From NCBI GenBank assembly GCA_963794185.1, contig CAWCDM010000141.1, positions 1 to 64,000 of the forward strand: a DNA stretch of 64,000 bases. Direction: 5' to 3'. Shown one piece after another: positions 61,711 to 64,000 of the stretch. The number at the start of each line of letters is the position of its first letter. Within the stretch, counting starts at the first letter, position 1. A program made the translations under genes and the position numbers. Below the pieces are notes generated by a model. It did not search any database. It saw nothing but the letters and a program-made list of their open reading frames with translations, and was not told the origin of the DNA. Source of the DNA: JAMXLO01 sp963794185. Its GTDB lineage: Bacteria; Pseudomonadota; Alphaproteobacteria; Acetobacterales; Acetobacteraceae.

Positions 61711-61841
61711 CGTGGGACTCCTGGATCTTGTGCGGTGCAGCACGCTGCATATGGCGTGCAAGCCGCCCCTTGGCAAACCGGCGTTATATGGCAACGCCAC
61801 TCCCATTGCAAAACGCGCCTTACTTCCTTACTTTCCTCCCT

Positions 61842-62066
61842 ATGCTCGCCAAACTCACCGCCAAGAACCAGCTCACCCTCCCCAAGCGCGCGATCGAGGC
61901 GCTCGGCTCGCCCACGCACTTCCAGGTGGAAGTAGCCGACGGCCGGATCACGCTGACCCCAGCCAGGCTCGATGCCGCTGACGCCGTGCGCACCAAGCTC
62001 GCCGAACTCGGCATCACCGAGGCCGACGTGACTGACGCCGTCACCTGGGCAAGGCGCCGGCGCTGA
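61842..62066 (+). CDS. AbrB/MazE-like antitoxin, pair 1
   Basis: 74 residues from the ATG at 61842. The N terminus is a SpoVT-AbrB swapped-hairpin domain: AKLTAKNQLTLPKRAIEAL, then FQVEVADGRITLTPARL. The C-terminal helix presumably contacts the toxin. The stop is followed eight bases later by the PIN-domain gene, the expected antitoxin-toxin order, and the pair is probably autoregulated by AbrB binding to its own promoter. Confidence 0.85.
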   Translation: MLAKLTAKNQLTLPKRAIEALGSPTHFQVEVADGRITLTPARLDAADAVRTKLAELGITEADVTDAVTWARRRR

Positions 62067-62074
62067 ACGACGGC

Positions 62075-62506
62075 GTGCCAAGCCGCCTGCGCGCGGTGTT
62101 CGACACCAACGTCGTCGTCTCTACGCTGGTCTTCGGCCGGCGCCTGGTCTGGTTGCGCCGCGCCTGGGCCACCGGAGCCGCCCGCCCGATCGTCTGCCGC
62201 GACACAGTGACGGAACTGATCCGCGTGCTCACCTACCCAAAGTTTCGCCTGTCCGTCGAGGACCGTACGGCGCTGCTCGCCGACTACCTCCCCTATGCGG
62301 AAACGGAGTGCCTGCCACATCCACCGCCGCCCGTGCCGGTTGCCTGCAGGGATCGCGACGATGCCGTCTTCATCCAGTTAGCGCTCGCCGCCGCCGCCGA
62401 CGTCCTAGTCAGCGGCGACGCCGACCTGGCGACCCTGGCCGGCACGATCGCAATCGTCTCCCCGGCAGCCCTGCGTCAACGCCTGGGATGGCACGAAGCG
62501 GACTGA
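62075..62506 (+). CDS. PIN-domain toxin (COG1569-type), pair 1
   Basis: 143 residues from a GTG at 62075. PIN ribonuclease residues: first Asp in FDTNVVVSTLVFG, Glu in TVTELIRVLTYPK, and late acids in RDRDDAVFIQLAL and SGDADLATLAG. All are present, so it should be an active RNase when not bound by the AbrB partner upstream. The length suits the putative TA-system PIN family (about 140 residues). Intact. Confidence 0.87.
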   Translation: MPSRLRAVFDTNVVVSTLVFGRRLVWLRRAWATGAARPIVCRDTVTELIRVLTYPKFRLSVEDRTALLADYLPYAETECLPHPPPPVPVACRDRDDAVFIQLALAAAADVLVSGDADLATLAGTIAIVSPAALRQRLGWHEAD

Positions 62507-62585
62507 CCCAGTCGCTGATCGCCGCATGCCGCGAAGCTCGGCAGTCGATAACCAATCGTAGCAACAGCCGCAGGCCGCGCCGCGC

Positions 62586-62976
62586 TTACGGTTCCCGCAC
62601 CGTCGGCGCACCGAGCCTGCGCGCCGTCCTGACAAGCGCCTTGTCGAACGTGATAAACCCGTCGTGCGGACGCGCAGCCGCCAGATGCAGGGCATCGGCA
62701 AAATCCAGGCCGCGCTCGGCCCAGTCAAGCGCTTGCGCTGCGGTATCGGCAGCTTTCCACGGTCACCCGCGGCAGACCGGCGAACCCGCGCAGGGCGCGG
62801 ACGACATCCGCCTTCGGAAAGCCGAACACACCGCGCAGCACCCACTCGGCTTCCAACAGCACGGTCAGTGGCACGAACACGTCATCCCGCGCGAGCAGGC
62901 GTTGCGCACGGGCCGCCTGCGCGGTGTCGTCGTTCGCCAGGTAGCGGACGACGACGTCAGTATCGACCGCGAGCAT
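62586..62976 (-). pseudogene. VapC-like PIN-domain toxin, pair 2, frameshifted
   Basis: Starts at the ATG at 62976 with MLAVDTDVVVRYLANDD (first PIN Asp), then LTVLLEAEWVLRGVFGF. The frame breaks at 62754-62756 (AAA for AA on the coding strand). Removing one A gives AADTAAQALDWAERGLDF, ADALHLAAARPHDGF and TFDKALVRTARR, completing the PIN fold with a stop at 62586. If the extra base is real, the toxin is dead. Its start overlaps the antitoxin gene by 20 bases. Confidence 0.8.
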
Positions 62977-63238
62977 GACGCCGGCGCACCTCGGCTGCGA
63001 TGCCTTCCTGCATGTCCTCCAGCGTCTTCGGCTCGCCCCGGTAGCGCAGGCAGCCGAACACCTGCTCCGGCGTGGTCGCCGGGAACAACGGTGCGGACCT
63101 GAGCAGAACACCGTCTGGGGTTTCCTCCACCGTCAGCCGTGTGCCGGCATTCCAGTTCCGGCGCCGGCGTACTGCGGCGGGTAGGATGACCTGACCCTTG
63201 GTCGAGAGCGTGGTGGTGAGCTTTACGGCATCGCGCAT
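62957..63238 (-). CDS. AbrB-family antitoxin, pair 2
   Basis: 93 residues from the ATG at 63238. SpoVT-AbrB domain: LTTTLSTKGQVILPAAVRRR, NAGTRLTVEETPDGVLLRS. The C-terminal tail PKTLEDMQEGIAAEVRRRHA probably binds the toxin. It overlaps the PIN gene start by 20 bases. An upstream ATG in frame would add 12 residues. The antitoxin is intact while its toxin is frameshifted. Confidence 0.85.
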   Translation of the reverse strand: MRDAVKLTTTLSTKGQVILPAAVRRRRNWNAGTRLTVEETPDGVLLRSAPLFPATTPEQVFGCLRYRGEPKTLEDMQEGIAAEVRRRHARGRY

Positions 63239-63321
63239 CGTTGTACCAAAAGGTAAGATGAATGTAAGGTACACCCTCGGTGCTATGCCGGCAAGCTTTC
63301 GGCCTCAGGAAACCTCCGCCG

Positions 63322-64000
63322 TCACTCCGCCGCGGCGGCGGTCTGCTCCGGCGCCCGCCGCACCCGCAGCCGGCGGATCCGCCGCGGGTCGGCATCCAGC
63401 ACGCGGAACTCGATCCCCGAGGGATGGCTGATCACCTCGCCCTTCGCCGGCACCCGTCCGGCCAGCGTGAACACCAGCCCGCCCACCGTCTCGATGTCGG
63501 CGTCGCGCTCGTCCTCCGACAGCACGGGACCCATCCGGCTCTCGAACTCCTCCACCGGCAGCCGCGCATTGATGTCGAGCGTGCCGTCGGCCCGCTCCAC
63601 CACCATCGCCGCCTGCACCTCGTCGTGCTCGTCGGAGATGTCGCCGACGATCGTCTCGACCAGGTCCTCGATCGTCACCAGCCCATCGACCCCGCCGTAT
63701 TCGTCGATCACCAGCGCCAGGTGCATGCGCTGCTGGCGCATCTGCAGCAGCAGATCGAGCACCGGCATCTGCGGCGCCACCATCAGCGGGCGGCGCAGGA
63801 TAGCCTCCAGCCTGAACGCCTCCGGCCGGCCGACATAGGCGTACACGTCCTTGATGTGCACCATGCCCACGATGTCATCGAGCTGCTCGCGATACACCGG
63901 CAGGCGCGAATGGCCCTCGGTGCGGAGCTGCTCCAGCGCCTGATCCAGCGTGACGTCGACCCGCATCGCCACGATGTCGGCGCGCGGCACCATCACGTCA
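63322..64000 (-). CDS. CBS-domain CorC/HlyC-type protein, partial at right edge
   Basis: Reads leftward from beyond base 64000, so its N terminus is missing here. Visible parts: the start of the CBS pair (VMVPRADIVAMRVDV), SRLPVYREQLDDIVGMVHIKD, VIDEYGGVDGLVTIEDLVE near the second CBS, and a C-terminal transporter-associated CorC_HlyC domain (VEEFESRMGP to VISHPSGIEFRVLDADPRRI). It belongs to the family of CNNM/CorC-related proteins involved in divalent cation handling; without the N-terminal part it cannot be said whether membrane helices are present. Confidence 0.9.
   Translation of the reverse strand, partial: DVMVPRADIVAMRVDVTLDQALEQLRTEGHSRLPVYREQLDDIVGMVHIKDVYAYVGRPEAFRLEAILRRPLMVAPQMPVLDLLLQMRQQRMHLALVIDEYGGVDGLVTIEDLVETIVGDISDEHDEVQAAMVVERADGTLDINARLPVEEFESRMGPVLSEDERDADIETVGGLVFTLAGRVPAKGEVISHPSGIEFRVLDADPRRIRRLRVRRAPEQTAAAAE

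Overview
The window looks like chromosomal DNA of a high-GC alphaproteobacterium, most likely Rhodospirillales/Acetobacteraceae. The evidence is the housekeeping block greA-carB-carA / yqeY-dnaG-rpoD, the GC-rich palindromic intergenic repeats, the LssY_C, DUF2889, DUF1127 and DUF2272 families, and the many alphaproteobacterial-type sensor kinases. The lineage is inference from gene content and style only. No rRNA, tRNA or CRISPR array was recognised.

Layout. 1-2465: an IS630-family element with TA target duplication, inserted in an older IS630 remnant beside a patatin-like lipase. 2.8-5.6 kb: three cell-wall type proteins (DUF2272 lipoprotein, beta-lactamase-fold hydrolase, M15 peptidase). 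6-7.7 kb: LssY_C membrane protein and a small dimeric alpha-beta barrel protein. 8.1-17.9 kb: a minus-strand signalling operon made of a decayed PAS/GAF histidine kinase, a receiver protein, a receiver-adenylate/guanylate cyclase and an intact 1329-residue GAF/PAS kinase. 18.3-19.4 kb: a decayed Tat-exported epoxide-hydrolase-like gene. 19.7-23.3 kb: a flavin-dependent enzyme, an L-isoaspartate methyltransferase and a TPR protein. 23.5-29.8 kb: a catabolic cluster (luciferase-like oxidoreductase, two alpha/beta hydrolases, TetR regulator, two SDRs, TfdA/TauD dioxygenase), several members frameshifted. 30-31.1 kb: a two-gene endolysin/holin-like cassette. 31.2-42.5 kb: the housekeeping core (threonine ammonia-lyase, greA, carB, carA, yqeY, dnaG, rpoD), all intact.

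42.5-47 kb: an accessory insert between rpoD and a 546-bp near-identical copy of the rpoD 3' end. It holds a MITE-like element, a BBE-type FAD oxidase and a divergent LysR-HTH/TolB-like/TPR fusion regulator. 47.2-49.9 kb: three tandem TfdA-like dioxygenases. 50-51.1 kb: a Tat-exported metallo-beta-lactamase-fold protein. 51.2-53 kb: an actin-like ATPase with an upstream coiled-coil protein, the best candidate for an undescribed system. 53.3-58 kb: cyclase-family hydrolase, MlaC/HpnM-like protein, sulfotransferase, DUF1127 protein and a divergent LysR regulator. 58-59.3 kb: a second IS630 element. 59.3-61.7 kb: cytochrome P450, ribbon-helix-helix protein, DUF2889 protein. 61.8-63.2 kb: two convergent AbrB-PIN toxin-antitoxin pairs. 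The right edge cuts a CorC-like CBS-domain protein.

A cross-cutting feature is the number of one-base frameshifts, mostly an extra G or C in a short run, all in accessory genes and transposases. Either the sequence carries homopolymer errors or the accessory gene set is decaying. One nonsense codon and one 11-bp duplication argue that at least some of the decay is real. Frame corrections below are reading-frame inferences and were not verified against reads.
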